From: Calditrichota bacterium
GTDB taxonomy: Bacteria; CLD3
Length of the DNA stretch: 41,202 bases
Direction: 5' to 3'
NCBI GenBank assembly: GCA_008501735.1
Contig: QQUF01000037.1
Location: forward strand, 1 to 41,202
Made by a program: the position numbers and the translations under genes. Shown one piece after another: positions 32,233-40,001 of the stretch; the first letter of the stretch is position 1, and each line of letters starts with the position of its first letter. Under the pieces are notes generated by a model. That model was not told where the DNA came from and made no database searches. It saw nothing but the letters and a program-made list of their open reading frames with translations.

Positions 32233-33249
32233 TTAATGAGCTTCTTCGTGATGATGTTCTTCTACAGCCGCTCCAATAAACATTGCGGATAACAATGTGA
32301 ATATGTATGACTGTAATAAGGCAACAAATAATTCAAGTCCAAAAATTGCAGCAGCACCAGGAACAGCTCCTAAAGCAACTCCGTAACTTTTGAAGTTAAT
32401 AATCAAACCAATGAGAGCCAAAATGATAACGTGACCAGCAGTCATATTAGCAAAAAGTCTCATTGTTAAAGCAAAAGGCTTAGTGAAAAGTCCCATTACT
32501 TCAACAGGGATCATAATTGGTAAAAGCCAAACAGGAACGCCAGGAGTAGCGAAAACGTGTTTCCAATAATCCTTGTTACCAAAAATCTGTGTTGCAAAAA
32601 AAGTTATCAATGCAAGACCAGCAGTAACATTTACGTTTCCAGTAGCAGTTGCACCGAAAGGAACGAGTCCAAGTAAATTACAAATAAGAATAAAAAAGAA
32701 AATTGTAAGGAGAAGCGGTAAAAATTTGCGACCTTGAACTTCACCCATATTTGGGTAAACAATTTCATCGCGAATAAAGACAACAATTGTCTCCAAGAGA
32801 TTTGAAAAACCTTTTCGGACAACAATTTCGCCTTGTTGAGCTTTTTTAAAAGGAAGTGTAAAAATTAGAAGACAAACTAAAGCTGCAACAAACAAAAAGA
32901 AAACGTGTTTTGTAATTGACATATCAATCACAATTCCGTTTTTCTGTTCCACTTCTTGAGCAAAAACAGTTGGGTTTACTGATTTAGCAACGCTTGTAAA
33001 ATCTATAAAGCCATTTACACCATTCACAATAATTGCTGGAAAAGCAGGAAGATGAACTTTTCCGTGGTCGCCAACAGGAATTGGATAAAAGTCCAAATAA
33101 CTTGCATCTAACATATGATGAATAATTACTTCACCATTTACTTTCTCGTCACCACCGTGACTTTCGCCTTCTGTATTTCCACCTGCAATAGCAGAACTAA
33201 AAAAAGCTAACACTAAAATTAAAAAACTGACTTTTAAATATTTATGCAT
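32233..33249 (-). CDS. atpB: ATP synthase a subunit (long N-terminal extension)
   Basis: Fo ion-channel subunit of 338 aa, longer than the 270 of E. coli because of an N-terminal signal-peptide-like helix (about 1-22, ending SSAIAG) and a His-rich extramembrane region (residues about 25-110). This form is seen in Bacteroidota/Chlorobi-type a subunits. The essential Arg is in FALTMRLFANMTAGHVIILALI. The pre-helix PFKKAQQGEIVVRKGFSNLLETIVVFIRDEIVYPNMG and the C-terminal LELFVALLQSYIFTLLSAMFIGAAVEEHHHE are also conserved. The C-terminus is His-rich (EEHHHEEAH). Confidence 0.96.
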   Translation of the reverse strand: MHKYLKVSFLILVLAFFSSAIAGGNTEGESHGGDEKVNGEVIIHHMLDASYLDFYPIPVGDHGKVHLPAFPAIIVNGVNGFIDFTSVAKSVNPTVFAQEVEQKNGIVIDMSITKHVFFLFVAALVCLLIFTLPFKKAQQGEIVVRKGFSNLLETIVVFIRDEIVYPNMGEVQGRKFLPLLLTIFFFILICNLLGLVPFGATATGNVNVTAGLALITFFATQIFGNKDYWKHVFATPGVPVWLLPIMIPVEVMGLFTKPFALTMRLFANMTAGHVIILALIGLIINFKSYGVALGAVPGAAAIFGLELFVALLQSYIFTLLSAMFIGAAVEEHHHEEAH

Positions 33250-33266
33250 TATCTGAAAATCTCAAC

Positions 33267-33596
33267 TTATTTCTTTTGTTGTTTTTCTTGTTTTCTTAAT
33301 TCTTTCTTTTTTCGTTCACTTGCCAAAACTTTGTTTGAAACAAAAGTTAGCTCGATTGACGTATGGAGAACCGAGAAGCCCATAAGGCTCAAATAAAACG
33401 AAGCGGAATGTACAACAGAAAATCTAATTAACAAAACAGTAATTACACAAACTAACAACATTCTTCCAGTTAACGTCAGAAAAAACATAAAAACGAAGTC
33501 ATTATTGTTCATTGGAGCTGTTATTTCGCAGATTAAGTAGCCAACAGCAGAATTCTTTAAGCTCAAAAACATTGCACCTAAAAGACTGAAAGCCAT
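33267..33596 (-). CDS. AtpI-like membrane protein; probably truncated by a frameshift at an A9 run
   Basis: An open frame of 109 aa with three hydrophobic helices and a Lys-rich C-terminus, in the position of AtpI (ATP synthase I chain, Fo assembly factor). AtpI-type proteins normally have four helices. Reading the same frame upstream of Met gives a further hydrophobic stretch (YLLTATFIAGPSSFLLLYHY) but no ATG, GTG or TTG. An ATG at 33694, 5 bp after the atpZ stop, begins MSNLKKFFF in another frame, and a single-base -1 shift in the nine-T run (33668-33676) would join it to the fourth helix. So the real gene may span 33267-33694 with a sequencing error, programmed slippage, or a genuine truncation. 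Confidence 0.6.
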   Translation of the reverse strand: MAFSLLGAMFLSLKNSAVGYLICEITAPMNNNDFVFMFFLTLTGRMLLVCVITVLLIRFSVVHSASFYLSLMGFSVLHTSIELTFVSNKVLASERKKKELRKQEKQQKK

Positions 33597-33667
33597 AAAA
33601 GAACCTTTATAATGGTAAAGTAAGAGGAAAGAGGAAGGACCAGCGATAAAAGTCGCCGTTAAAAGAT

Positions 33668-33676
33668 AAAAAAAAA
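33668..33676 (-). other. A9/T9 homopolymer at a probable frameshift
   Basis: Nine A on the plus strand (nine T in the gene sense) split the frame between ATG 33694 and the downstream AtpI-like reading frame. One extra T would give MSNLKKFFFYLLTATFIAGP, a normal first helix. Confidence 0.5.
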
Positions 33677-33699
33677 CTTCTTCAAATTTGACATTCTAA

Positions 33700-33933
33700 C
33701 TATTTTTTGGGTTTATTTGTGGTTGTGGTTTTAATTACTGTCCAAATCCCCGCGAACATACCAAAAAAAACTCCGATAAGCAAAAATAAAGGTTTTGTAT
33801 CAAATTTTTCATCAAGCCAAATTCCACCATAAAGTGAAATTAAAAGCGATGCTGCGATTTGGATTCCAAGTCCTGTAAACTTTGCGTAATCGTGTGTCAA
33901 ATTTATTTTCGGTTTCTTATTGGGTTTTTCCAA
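33700..33933 (-). CDS. AtpZ-like protein (ATPase gene 1 family)
   Basis: A 77-aa small membrane protein of the AtpZ/AtpI (ATPase_gene1) family. Two transmembrane helices (about 21-43 and 49-67) are joined by LDEKFDTKPLF, a classical family signature (YGGIWLDEKFDTKPLFLLIG). AtpZ with AtpI forms a Ca2+/Mg2+-transporting or Fo-assembly complex in other bacteria. The start is a TTG (33931-33933), preceded by AGGAAA and lying 2 bp after the upstream stop. No ATG alternative is near. It fits the operon tightly. Confidence 0.82.
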   Translation of the reverse strand: MEKPNKKPKINLTHDYAKFTGLGIQIAASLLISLYGGIWLDEKFDTKPLFLLIGVFFGMFAGIWTVIKTTTTNKPKK

Positions 33934-33935
33934 AA

Positions 33936-34664
33936 TTAATTTCCTACAAAAAGGCTTTCAGGGTTAAAAAATTTATCATTTTGCCAAACTTCAAAATACA
34001 AAAAAGAATTGCTTCTTTTAGCCGAAACTTTTCCGATGCTTTGAGCAAGGTTAATTTTTTCATTTCTTTGCACAAAAATATCATCACAGTTTCCATAAAG
34101 CGAGAAGAAACCTCCAGAATGCTTGAGTAAAATCATTCTACCGTAAGTTTTCGTAGTGTCAACCAAAACCACAGTTCCTTCTCCTGATGCGATAATATTT
34201 CCACTTTCCTTCATTTTAATTTTAATCCCTTTTAAGGCTTTCTCCTCATTAAACTTAGAAATAATTTTTCCGTTAAGTGGTTTCAAACTTGGAATTTTTG
34301 AAAGAGGTAAGTTTTTACCAGAACTTTCAAGTTCTGAGGTTTCAGAAAAAACTTCAATCTGATTTTCAAGAATTCCTCTAATTTTTGTGTTTTGGCGTTT
34401 CAATTTTTCGTGCTCGTAACGAATATTATTTACAATTTGATTTTCTTTTCTGAGTGCTTGGTTTTCGGCAGAGAGTTCTTCGATTTTTAAATAATTTTCA
34501 GAAATTGAGTTGTAGAGCAAAATCATCACAACCACAGAACCTACAAAAATACTTAAGAATAAATATAGGAATCTAAGTTCAAACCGTGTCACTCTAAAGC
34601 TTTTGCGAAGTTCGCCAACATCTCCGAGAATATGGACAATGTAAAATTTAGTTCTGTGTCCCAT
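33936..34664 (-). CDS. Degenerate LytM/M23-fold protein with membrane anchor and coiled coil
   Basis: A 242-aa protein with an N-terminal cytoplasmic segment, one transmembrane helix (about 30-52), a coiled coil (about 55-105, IEELSAENQALRKENQIVNN) and a C-terminal M23/LytM-like domain. The fold landmarks remain (ASGEGTVVLVDTTKTYGRMILLKHSGGFFSLYGN; KVSAKRSNSFLYFEVWQNDKFFNPESL). The zinc ligands are lost: the HxxxD position reads GIKIKMK, and HxH is LYFEVW. It is probably a non-catalytic activator or scaffold, like EnvC/NlpD-type LytM proteins, not an endopeptidase. It sits 1 bp after the SDR gene and 2 bp before atpZ. Confidence 0.82.
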   Translation of the reverse strand: MGHRTKFYIVHILGDVGELRKSFRVTRFELRFLYLFLSIFVGSVVVMILLYNSISENYLKIEELSAENQALRKENQIVNNIRYEHEKLKRQNTKIRGILENQIEVFSETSELESSGKNLPLSKIPSLKPLNGKIISKFNEEKALKGIKIKMKESGNIIASGEGTVVLVDTTKTYGRMILLKHSGGFFSLYGNCDDIFVQRNEKINLAQSIGKVSAKRSNSFLYFEVWQNDKFFNPESLFVGN

Positions 34665-34665
34665 T

Positions 34666-35418
34666 TTAACTGTTCATCACCGAACCGCAATTAATGTCAA
34701 TTGTCTGTCCGGTCATTGATTCTTGATTTAGCAAATAGTTTACAAGTTCAGCGACTTCTTGAGGCTCTGACATTTTTTTCAAAGGAACGTCTTGCATTGC
34801 GATGTTAAAAAATTCGTCTTTAGAAATTCCCATTCCTTCTGAAATTTCTTCCAAACCGTCTTGAGCCATTTTTGTGTTTACCCAACCTGGGCAAATTGCA
34901 TTGACCAAAATTCTTTTAGGTGCAAATTCATTCGCCCAACTTCGCATCAAGCCAAGAAGTCCAGCTTTTGAAGCACAGTAAGCAGAATAATTCGGAACTC
35001 CAAGTCTCGCCAAAACGGAAGACATTAAAATTATATTTTTGTAACCAGATTCACTTTTTAAAAGGTTCGGTAAAAATGCATTAATCGTGTTGTAAGTTCC
35101 ACTTAAGTTTGTGTCAACAATTTCATTCCAGCGGTCTTTTTCGCCTCTGTGATTTTCTCCACCGATTCCTGCATTTGCAATAATTCCGTCAATCGGCTCA
35201 TTTCCAAGGACTTTAGCTTCCCGTTCCAAAGTCTTAAAATGCCTAACGTCGCAAGCTAAAGAAATATGATTTTCTCCGTTAATCTCTTTTAAAGTCTGAC
35301 TTAATTTTTGTGGATTTCTTCCAACCAGAATACATTTATTTCCATTTGAAGCAAGTTTTTGAACAATCGCTTTTCCGATTCCACTTCCTGCTCCAGTAAC
35401 TAAAAATGTTTTGCTCAT
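34666..35418 (-). CDS. Short-chain dehydrogenase/reductase (SDR)
   Basis: Classical SDR of 250 aa. The nucleotide-binding TGAGSGIGKA (Gly-rich loop) is at residues about 8-17, followed by NAG (IANAGIGG). The catalytic residues are Ser in LMSSVLA and Tyr/Lys in YSAYCASK. The C-terminal MTGQTIDINCGSVM is the usual end of 3-oxoacyl-ACP-reductase-like SDRs. Arg in VGRNPQKL at the end of strand 2 suggests NADP preference. Substrate unknown; FabG-like or hydroxyacyl reductions are possible. It abuts the CxxC gene directly (1 bp) and is part of the long co-directional run. Confidence 0.9.
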   Translation of the reverse strand: MSKTFLVTGAGSGIGKAIVQKLASNGNKCILVGRNPQKLSQTLKEINGENHISLACDVRHFKTLEREAKVLGNEPIDGIIANAGIGGENHRGEKDRWNEIVDTNLSGTYNTINAFLPNLLKSESGYKNIILMSSVLARLGVPNYSAYCASKAGLLGLMRSWANEFAPKRILVNAICPGWVNTKMAQDGLEEISEGMGISKDEFFNIAMQDVPLKKMSEPQEVAELVNYLLNQESMTGQTIDINCGSVMNS

Positions 35419-35694
35419 TTATTTACTTTCCTTTGGCAAATTGCCTAAAAAATTACTGTGACATTTTTTGCAAAAAGCAAATTTACGATTTTCGTGAGTA
35501 GAACGTTCTAAAATTTCTCTGTCTGAATTTTTTAATTTGAAAAGTAAAACGTCTCGCTCCTCAGGGTCATCTTTTTTTGAGCCTAAATTCACAATCGAAT
35601 CACCAAAAAGTTTTGGGTAAGTTGCAACATTTACTCTAAAGTAAGTTTCATTTTGTAAAATCACTTCTTTGCACGAATCGCAAATCATTGCCAT
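35419..35694 (-). CDS. Small protein with two CxxC motifs (zinc-ribbon-like), unknown function
   Basis: A protein of about 91 aa that I do not recognise. It starts MAMICDSCKEVILQNETYF and ends ENRKFAFCKKCHSNFLG, so CDSC and CKKC bracket about 70 residues, arranged as a possible four-Cys zinc ribbon or a small protein-protein adapter. The middle is charged with LLFKLKNSDREILERS. I chose the ATG at 35694 rather than an in-frame TTG at 35706. A further ATG at 35688 is possible. It directly precedes the SDR gene (stop abutting its start) and follows the MBL gene by 15 bp. Confidence 0.65.
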   Translation of the reverse strand: MAMICDSCKEVILQNETYFRVNVATYPKLFGDSIVNLGSKKDDPEERDVLLFKLKNSDREILERSTHENRKFAFCKKCHSNFLGNLPKESK

Positions 35695-35709
35695 TGAGAG
35701 TCCCAAAAA

Positions 35710-36777
35710 CTACTCCTCCAAAACTTCCGTTAGCTTTGGTTCTGATAAGAATTCCAAGATTTTAGTTTCTCCGTGCTTCATCACAAAAAAATCTTCATTT
35801 GCAATTTGAAACTTTTCTTTTGCAATTTCCAAGTCTTTTGGCGGTGCTTTCATCGGTTCGTCAGTGAGAATAAAAGTTCCCCAATGCATTCCAACGGATT
35901 TTTTAGAATTTACGTCCAAGTGGATCTTAACTGCTTCATCAGGATTTATGTGCATTGACTTCATAAACCAACGAGGCTCATAAGCTCCAATCGGAATCAT
36001 TGAAAAATCTATTTCACCAAATTTTTCACCAATTTCTGCAAAGTCTTTTGAGTAGCCTGTATCTCCTGCAAAGAAAAATTTCTTTGCATTTTTTACCAAA
36101 ACCCAGCCGCACCAAAGAGTTTCATTTCTATCCCACAAAGTTCTTCCGCTAAAATGTTGTACAGGAACGGAATGAATTTTCCAGTCTGCAAATTTTGATT
36201 CTTCCCACCAATCTAATTCTTCAACATTTTCAATTCCCTGCTTCAAAAACCAGTCTTTAATTTTAAGTGGAACAAAGAATTTCGGCGGATTGTCTTTTTG
36301 AATTTCGTTCAATTTTTTAACTGTATTTTTATCCAAATGGTCGTAGTGGTTGTGCGAAATAATAACAAAATCAATGTGCGGTAAATTTTCAAAAGTAAGT
36401 CCGGGTTTTGTATGTCTTTTCGGACCAGCAAAAGAAACTGGCGAAGCTCTTTTTGTCAAATGAGGGTCAGTTAGAATGTTAATTCCTTCAAACTGTAAAA
36501 GAAAAGTCGAATGACCAACCCAAGTAACTGTCGGTTCACTTTTATTCTCTTTTAAAAAATTTGGGTCATTCTCTGAAAGTTCAAAAGTTATCGCTGCAAC
36601 ACCTTTTCCAAATCTGCTTTTTTGCCATTTCAAGAAATCTCCAAAACCGTGAGTATCGTGTTTAAAATTATTTTTAAAACCATTTTTTGTGTGATGTTTT
36701 GGAGTTTGAGTTTCTTGTGGGTGAGAGTTATTAGTCATTAGTAAAACCAAAGTTAAAATCAAAAGAGGAATTTGCAT
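35710..36777 (-). CDS. Metallo-beta-lactamase-fold hydrolase, NAPE-PLD-like, exported
   Basis: A 355-aa binuclear zinc hydrolase. A hydrophobic N-terminus (about 1-20) suggests export or a lipid anchor. The motif HNHYDHLD (His142, His144, Asp146, His147) is intact, with GHSTFLLQFEGINILTDPHL before it, GDTGYSKDF (Asp ligand) and GMHWGTFILTDEP (His ligand) afterwards. This order and the WxGHxxxL start are typical of the NAPE-PLD/UlaG-like branch, which hydrolyses phosphodiesters including N-acylphosphatidylethanolamine. A phospholipid substrate here is inference. It is the probable first gene of the run that leads into the ATP synthase genes. Confidence 0.87.
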   Translation of the reverse strand: MQIPLLILTLVLLMTNNSHPQETQTPKHHTKNGFKNNFKHDTHGFGDFLKWQKSRFGKGVAAITFELSENDPNFLKENKSEPTVTWVGHSTFLLQFEGINILTDPHLTKRASPVSFAGPKRHTKPGLTFENLPHIDFVIISHNHYDHLDKNTVKKLNEIQKDNPPKFFVPLKIKDWFLKQGIENVEELDWWEESKFADWKIHSVPVQHFSGRTLWDRNETLWCGWVLVKNAKKFFFAGDTGYSKDFAEIGEKFGEIDFSMIPIGAYEPRWFMKSMHINPDEAVKIHLDVNSKKSVGMHWGTFILTDEPMKAPPKDLEIAKEKFQIANEDFFVMKHGETKILEFLSEPKLTEVLEE

Positions 36778-36855
36778 TTGTCAGTCTCTAATTTTTTTAG
36801 AATTTGAGTTTTTAAAATTACCAGAAAAGAAATCAGGCTTGATAAATTATCACGA

Positions 36856-37851
36856 CTACTTAGTTAACAAATGCTTTGTCAAATTGTAGTAAATCTCAAC
36901 TGCTTCGAGAAGTTCTTTTTTTGTAACTTTTTCGTGTAAAGTGTGAGCGTCAAGAATCGAACCTGGACCAATCAGAAGTGGCTTTCCGATTGGACGCAAA
37001 TGAGGAATATCTGTCCCAAAAGCAACTGTGATTTTCTCAAAGCCTTCAACTTCTTCCATTTTTTGCGGACTACTTTTTGTCAAAATTCTCAAATCTGCAT
37101 TTGAATTCACAATTTCTTTGAGTTTTTCTTCCATTTTCGCAACTGGAATTACAGTTCTAAAACAAAGGTCAGCTTGTGCAGAATCAGGAATTACATTCGC
37201 TTGTTTTCCACCTTTTAAAAGACCAATGTTTACTGTCGAATCCCCAAGGATAACGTCTTTTCCCCAATCTGTTTTTCGGACTTCTTCGAGAATGTCGAGA
37301 ATTTTGTCAATCGCACTTTCTCCGATTTCAGGATAAGCCGAATGACCTGCTTTTCCGTGAGTTTCAATTTCACAAGCAAGAACGCCTTTTTGCCCAATTG
37401 CAAGTTTATTTTCTGTTGGTTCACCATTAATAAAGTAGTCGCAAACAAAACCTAATTTTGCAAAATTCTTTGCTCCATCGCTTGTTGTTTCTTCACCAAC
37501 AACGAACAAAAGTGCAAAATCGTTAATTCCTTCCGCACGTAATTTTTCACCTGCAAAAATCATCGCAGCAACAATTCCTTTTGCGTCACAAGTTCCTCTA
37601 CCATAAAGTGTTTCCTCATCTTCCGTGCATTCCATAAAAGGAGGAACTGTGTCAATGTGAGTTGTGAGCATTATTTTTGTACTGTTTGCTGGCATTGCAA
37701 GAATGTTAAAACGATTCGCTGCAACTCCTAACTTTTGAACTTTGTAACCAAGTTCAGTTAAGTAATTTACCAAAAATTCACCAACTTCTTTTTCTTGTTC
37801 AAATAGTGAAGGAATGTTTACTAATGTTTTCGTTAATTCAAAAATATTCAT
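36856..37851 (-). CDS. M20 family peptidase (ArgE/DapE/CPG2-like)
   Basis: Zinc-dependent amidohydrolase of 331 aa. Metal-ligand motifs are HIDTVP (His65, Asp67), GRGTCDAKG (Asp89) and VVGEETTSDGAK (Glu120 catalytic, Glu121 ligand). A lid or dimer domain follows with ETHGKAGHSAYPEIGESAIDKI, and the C-terminal half is consistent with the family. Acetylornithine deacetylase, succinyl-diaminopimelate desuccinylase and carboxypeptidase G2 are all possible. FINGEPTENKLAIGQKG resembles ArgE/LysK more than DapE. No arginine biosynthesis gene is adjacent. The acyl-CoA ligase lies 40 bp upstream on the same strand. Confidence 0.87.
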   Translation of the reverse strand: MNIFELTKTLVNIPSLFEQEKEVGEFLVNYLTELGYKVQKLGVAANRFNILAMPANSTKIMLTTHIDTVPPFMECTEDEETLYGRGTCDAKGIVAAMIFAGEKLRAEGINDFALLFVVGEETTSDGAKNFAKLGFVCDYFINGEPTENKLAIGQKGVLACEIETHGKAGHSAYPEIGESAIDKILDILEEVRKTDWGKDVILGDSTVNIGLLKGGKQANVIPDSAQADLCFRTVIPVAKMEEKLKEIVNSNADLRILTKSSPQKMEEVEGFEKITVAFGTDIPHLRPIGKPLLIGPGSILDAHTLHEKVTKKELLEAVEIYYNLTKHLLTK

Positions 37852-37891
37852 TTATTTCTCATTTTTTTTGAGGGGGTAAACTCGCAAATAT

Positions 37892-39640
37892 CTATTTATA
37901 CATTGCTTCGATTTCATCTTCAAATTTCATTAAAACGACTTTTCTTTTCACCTTTAAAGTCGGAGTAAGTTCACCGTTTTCCATTGTCAAAGGCTCATCA
38001 AGAATGTGAATTTTTTTGACTCTTTCAAAGTTTGCAAAAGATTGTTGACGAGAGTTAATTTCATTGTTCAACAACTCGTAAATATCATCTTTTTGCATTC
38101 CAGCGAATCTTTCGTATTCAGGAACGACCAAAGCACTGATAAATTTTCTTTTATCACCAATCAGAACAATCTCTTGAATGTATTTACTTAATTTAATTTG
38201 TTCTTCTATCGGTTGAGGAGCAACATTTTTTCCATTTGCAGTTACAAGAATATTTTTCTTTCTGTCAGTAATTTTTAGAAAACCTTCTGCGTCGAAGACT
38301 CCAATATCTCCTGTATGCAACCAACCTTGAGAGTCTATTAATTCTTTCGTTGCTTCTGGATTCTTGTAATAACCTTGAGTTATCGAAGGACCTTTTACGA
38401 TTATCTCTCCGTCGTCTGCAATTTTTACCTTTACATTATTAATGGGCTTTCCAACTGTTCCGAACTTGTAATCGTCAAGTCTGTTGCAAGAAATTACTGG
38501 CGAAGTTTCTGTCATTCCATAACCTTCGATGATTAAAATTCCTGCCGAATCAAAAAACTCACCAATTTCTCTTGAAAGTGGTGCTCCTCCTGAAACAAAA
38601 AACTTCAATTCTCCACCCATTTTTTGATGTAGTTTTGAAAAAACAAGTTTGTTAGCAAGTGAGTATTTGAACTTCAAAGAACCTGTTGGAGCTTCTCCTT
38701 TTTGTTTAAGTTCACTGACTTGTTTTCCTACCTCAATTGCCCAGTTGAAAATTTTCTTTTTACCATTTGAGCCTTCATCAACCTGGTTTTTGATTTTGGC
38801 ATAGACTTTTTCGTAAAGTCTTGGAACACTTGCCATTACTGTCGGGTGAACTTCAAGAATATTTTCTGCGACTGTGTCAATACTTTCTGCATAAGCAATA
38901 GTTGCTTGACAATAGATTGCGAGAAAATGCCCAGTCATTCTTTCAAAAATGTGACAAAGTGGTAAAAACGAAAGAAATATATCGTCTTTTCCAAGATCCG
39001 AAATTGCCAATAAAGAATTTTCAATATTTGACAAAATGTTTTCGTGAGTCAACATTACACCTTTTGGATTTCCAGTTGTTCCCGAAGTGTAAACAATGCT
39101 TAGCAAATCTTTCACATCAACTTTTGCGACCGATTCTTTGAATTTTACCTCATCAATTAAATTTTTTCCGTGAGCCAAAAAATCTTTGAATGACAAAATT
39201 TCTTTACCTTCAAAATTTTCTTCATCGTAGGAAAACATTGTAATTATTGTTTTTAGAAGAGGCAAGTTGCTAAGATGAGGATAAATTTCTTTTAGGGTTT
39301 CCTTTTTACTAATCACGAGAATTTCAGAATCTGAATCTTTGAGAATAAAATTGATTTGCCCAGGAGTTAAAGAAGGGTAAATCGGAACAATCACTGCTCC
39401 AAGTGCAAAAGAACCGTAATCTGTAACAGACCATTCAAGACGATTTTCAGAAAGGATTGCAACTTTGGAATTCTTTTTGATTCCGTATTCTTTTAAAGCA
39501 AAATGAAACATCATCACATTTTCGCGAAACTGTTGATAAGAAATCGATTCATATTTTCCATTAACTTTTCTGCGATAAGCTTCCTTGTCAATGAGTGTAC
39601 ATTTATCAAACATATCTGCGATGGATTTGTATTTATACAT
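37892..39640 (-). CDS. Long-chain fatty acid-CoA ligase (AMP-dependent synthetase)
   Basis: ANL-superfamily adenylating enzyme of 582 aa, the FadD15/long-chain acyl-CoA synthetase type. Core motifs are YTSGTTGNPKGVMLTHEN (P-loop), SFLPLCHIFERMTGHFL, GYGMTETSPVIS (A4/A5) and HTGDIGVFDAEGFLKITDRKKNILVTANGKNVAP (A7-A10). The family catalytic Lys for adenylation lies toward the C-terminus in ELTPTLKVKRKVV. It activates fatty acids to acyl-CoA using ATP. Chain length cannot be told. The M20 peptidase gene follows on the same strand after 40 bp. Confidence 0.9.
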   Translation of the reverse strand: MYKYKSIADMFDKCTLIDKEAYRRKVNGKYESISYQQFRENVMMFHFALKEYGIKKNSKVAILSENRLEWSVTDYGSFALGAVIVPIYPSLTPGQINFILKDSDSEILVISKKETLKEIYPHLSNLPLLKTIITMFSYDEENFEGKEILSFKDFLAHGKNLIDEVKFKESVAKVDVKDLLSIVYTSGTTGNPKGVMLTHENILSNIENSLLAISDLGKDDIFLSFLPLCHIFERMTGHFLAIYCQATIAYAESIDTVAENILEVHPTVMASVPRLYEKVYAKIKNQVDEGSNGKKKIFNWAIEVGKQVSELKQKGEAPTGSLKFKYSLANKLVFSKLHQKMGGELKFFVSGGAPLSREIGEFFDSAGILIIEGYGMTETSPVISCNRLDDYKFGTVGKPINNVKVKIADDGEIIVKGPSITQGYYKNPEATKELIDSQGWLHTGDIGVFDAEGFLKITDRKKNILVTANGKNVAPQPIEEQIKLSKYIQEIVLIGDKRKFISALVVPEYERFAGMQKDDIYELLNNEINSRQQSFANFERVKKIHILDEPLTMENGELTPTLKVKRKVVLMKFEDEIEAMYK

Positions 39641-39986
39641 CTTTTGCCTCTAAAATTCGTTTGTGTTAAAGGTAATTCTTAAAAAATTGAATTTGAATAA
39701 AACCAATAAAATATCTTAGCCTTTGGAAGTAAACAATTTAACAATTTTCAAACATAAAGGTAACAGTTTTTGTGTTCTTCAAAATGCCTTGTAGTTCTTT
39801 AATCACAGTTTTCATTTTGGTACGAAGTTTGGTTTAATCCAAAGTGTAAACAATAAAATAAGTAGGTAAAGAGCAATTTTGAGGCTGATTTTAGGCTTAA
39901 CAATTTAATTGCATTCAATTACTGATTTGCTTACATTTTGCGACTTAATGAATAGGTTAAAAAATTAATTTAAAAAGCAATTTCTT
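39641..39986. other. Non-coding stretch between acyl-CoA ligase and terminal lipoprotein gene
   Basis: About 345 bp, very AT-rich, between divergent genes. I see no open frame of interest, no strong hairpin and no member of the repeat families found elsewhere. It must hold both divergent promoters, but I cannot place a convincing -33/-7 or -35/-10 pair. Confidence 0.5.
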
Positions 39987-40001
39987 ATGGAGGAAAGGTT
40001 A

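Noticed and set aside
33936-34664. Active M23 endopeptidase
   Set aside because: Neither HxxxD nor HxH is present.
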